Shown one piece after another: positions 4,807 through 5,587 of a stretch of DNA of 5,587 nucleotides; the stretch's first letter is position 1, and the number at the start of each line of letters is the position of its first letter. The notes under the pieces are model-generated. The model worked only from the letters and a program-made list of their open reading frames with translations, was not told where the DNA came from and did no database searches. The stretch comes from CAZBWE01 sp964581905. GTDB lineage: Bacteria > Planctomycetota > Phycisphaerae > Sedimentisphaerales > Anaerobacaceae. A program made the translations under genes and the position numbers. The stretch spans positions 1 through 5,587 of the forward strand of contig CAZOQJ010000150.1 in assembly GCA_964581905.1 (NCBI GenBank), read 5' to 3'.

Positions 4807-5587
4807 CTGATTAACGTCCCCACGGCAGCCGCACCATATTCAGCGAAACCGCTCCTGCCATAAATCCCAACAAAAGCCGGGCTATTTTGCATAATGATAT
4901 CCCAGAGCAGGTAAACATCGCTGTTTATAAAAACTCTGCCGATTTTTTCATCAAACTGCGTCCCTAATCCTTTCTTGATTTCTTCAATCGCCTGTTCCAC
5001 CGTCCTTGCACTTCTATAAGTTCGTCTTGACGTAATTGCATCAAAACTATCCGCCAGTCCAACAATTTTACCTATCATCGGTATTTTATCGCCGACCAAA
5101 CCATTAGGATATCCCTTGCCGTCTACCCGCTCATGGTGACACAATACTCCCGGCACAATTTCTCTCATCTGCTTTATTTCACGTAAAATACCTGCTCCTA
5201 TCGAGGGATGCTTTCTTATACACTCCATTTCCTGCTCAGTCAGCTTGCCTTGCTTGCGTAATACCGCTTCCTCCACTCCGATTTTCCCTATGTCGTGAAG
5301 CAACCCAGCCAAATAAACCTTGTGTAATTGCCCTTCTTCCAGGAGCTGCTGGTCGATGAGTCTTTCCGCTATCCATCGTGCAATAAACGCGACTCTCTCA
5401 GAATGGCCGCGTGTGTACTTATCTTTGGCATCAATACTCCTTGTGAGTGCTTTTAATGAACCAATAAATAATTCCCCGAGGTCCTTGAACAACCTGCCAT
5501 TCTCGATAAATACCGCACATCCATTAGCCACCGAATTAAATAATTTTACATCGGTACTGTCGAAATCCTCCTTGTCGATTCTGTTTA
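4803..5587 (-). CDS. GAF-HD-GYP protein, probable c-di-GMP phosphodiesterase (partial)
   Basis: The C-terminal 260 codons of a larger protein; the frame is still open at the right window edge. A GTG at 5529-5531 is not the likely start, because upstream in-frame residues (DVKLFNSVANGCAVFIENGRLF) read as the end of a GAF sensor domain (visible residues about 1-33). The HD-GYP domain follows: GHSER (60-64), HDIGK (97-101), KHP (125-127), HHERVDGKGYP (150-160) and DSFDA (179-183). All recognised metal-binding and GYP residues are present, so hydrolysis of c-di-GMP is expected from family knowledge. About 40 residues after the domain (FINSDVYLLW onward) have no recognised match. Its stop overlaps the STAS start. 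The GAF domain could sense a small ligand or redox state, and anything further N-terminal (receiver, PAS) is outside the window. The operon promoter must lie to the right. Confidence 0.93.
   Translation of the reverse strand, partial: NRIDKEDFDSTDVKLFNSVANGCAVFIENGRLFKDLGELFIGSLKALTRSIDAKDKYTRGHSERVAFIARWIAERLIDQQLLEEGQLHKVYLAGLLHDIGKIGVEEAVLRKQGKLTEQEMECIRKHPSIGAGILREIKQMREIVPGVLCHHERVDGKGYPNGLVGDKIPMIGKIVGLADSFDAITSRRTYRSARTVEQAIEEIKKGLGTQFDEKIGRVFINSDVYLLWDIIMQNSPAFVGIYGRSGFAEYGAAAVGTLIR

Noticed and set aside
5529..5531. GTG as the true start of the HD-GYP protein
   Set aside because: The upstream in-frame codons to the window edge continue a GAF-like C-terminus, so the gene is cut by the window rather than starting here.

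Overview
The window suggests a Gram-negative-type (diderm) bacterium of moderate GC content. It encodes a lipid A-type acyltransferase and the ATPase and inner-membrane platform of a type II secretion / type IV pilus machine. A GAF-HD-GYP protein next to a STAS protein, together with weak Shine-Dalgarno sites, would suit a planctomycete (Phycisphaerae-like) or a similar environmental lineage. That placement is inference; no marker gene is present.

Layout from left to right. (1) Positions 1-100 hold the first 33 codons of an unrecognised gene on the minus strand that runs off the left edge. (2) Positions 101-497 are a non-coding, repeat-rich divergent intergenic region. It has a G-poor stretch, a 7-bp tandem array, a perfect 20-bp palindrome, a 16-bp direct repeat pair and several short dyads. 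(3) Positions 498-1436 (+) encode an LpxL/HtrB-family acyltransferase. (4) Positions 1466-5587 (-) are one head-to-tail gene block, read from right to left: a GAF-HD-GYP protein (cut by the right edge), a STAS anti-sigma-antagonist-like protein with a 4-bp ATGA overlap, a GspE/PilB ATPase after a 97-bp gap with GC-rich nested hairpins, and a GspF/PilC platform protein 19 bp further on. The block converges tail-to-tail with the acyltransferase gene across 29 bp.

How they may work together. GspE/PilB hydrolyses ATP to drive assembly of a (pseudo)pilus through GspF/PilC. The ATPase N-terminus resembles the MshEN-type c-di-GMP-binding repeat, and the operon's first visible gene encodes an HD-GYP domain with all recognised motifs, the family that degrades c-di-GMP. 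The block may therefore pair an enzyme that removes the signal with a motor that senses it, plus a STAS switch protein. No pilin, secretin or prepilin peptidase gene lies in the window.

The most notable single-residue oddity is the ATPase Walker A motif, which reads GPTGSGKN instead of GPTGSGK[T/S]. No CRISPR array, tRNA, rRNA or complete insertion sequence was seen.
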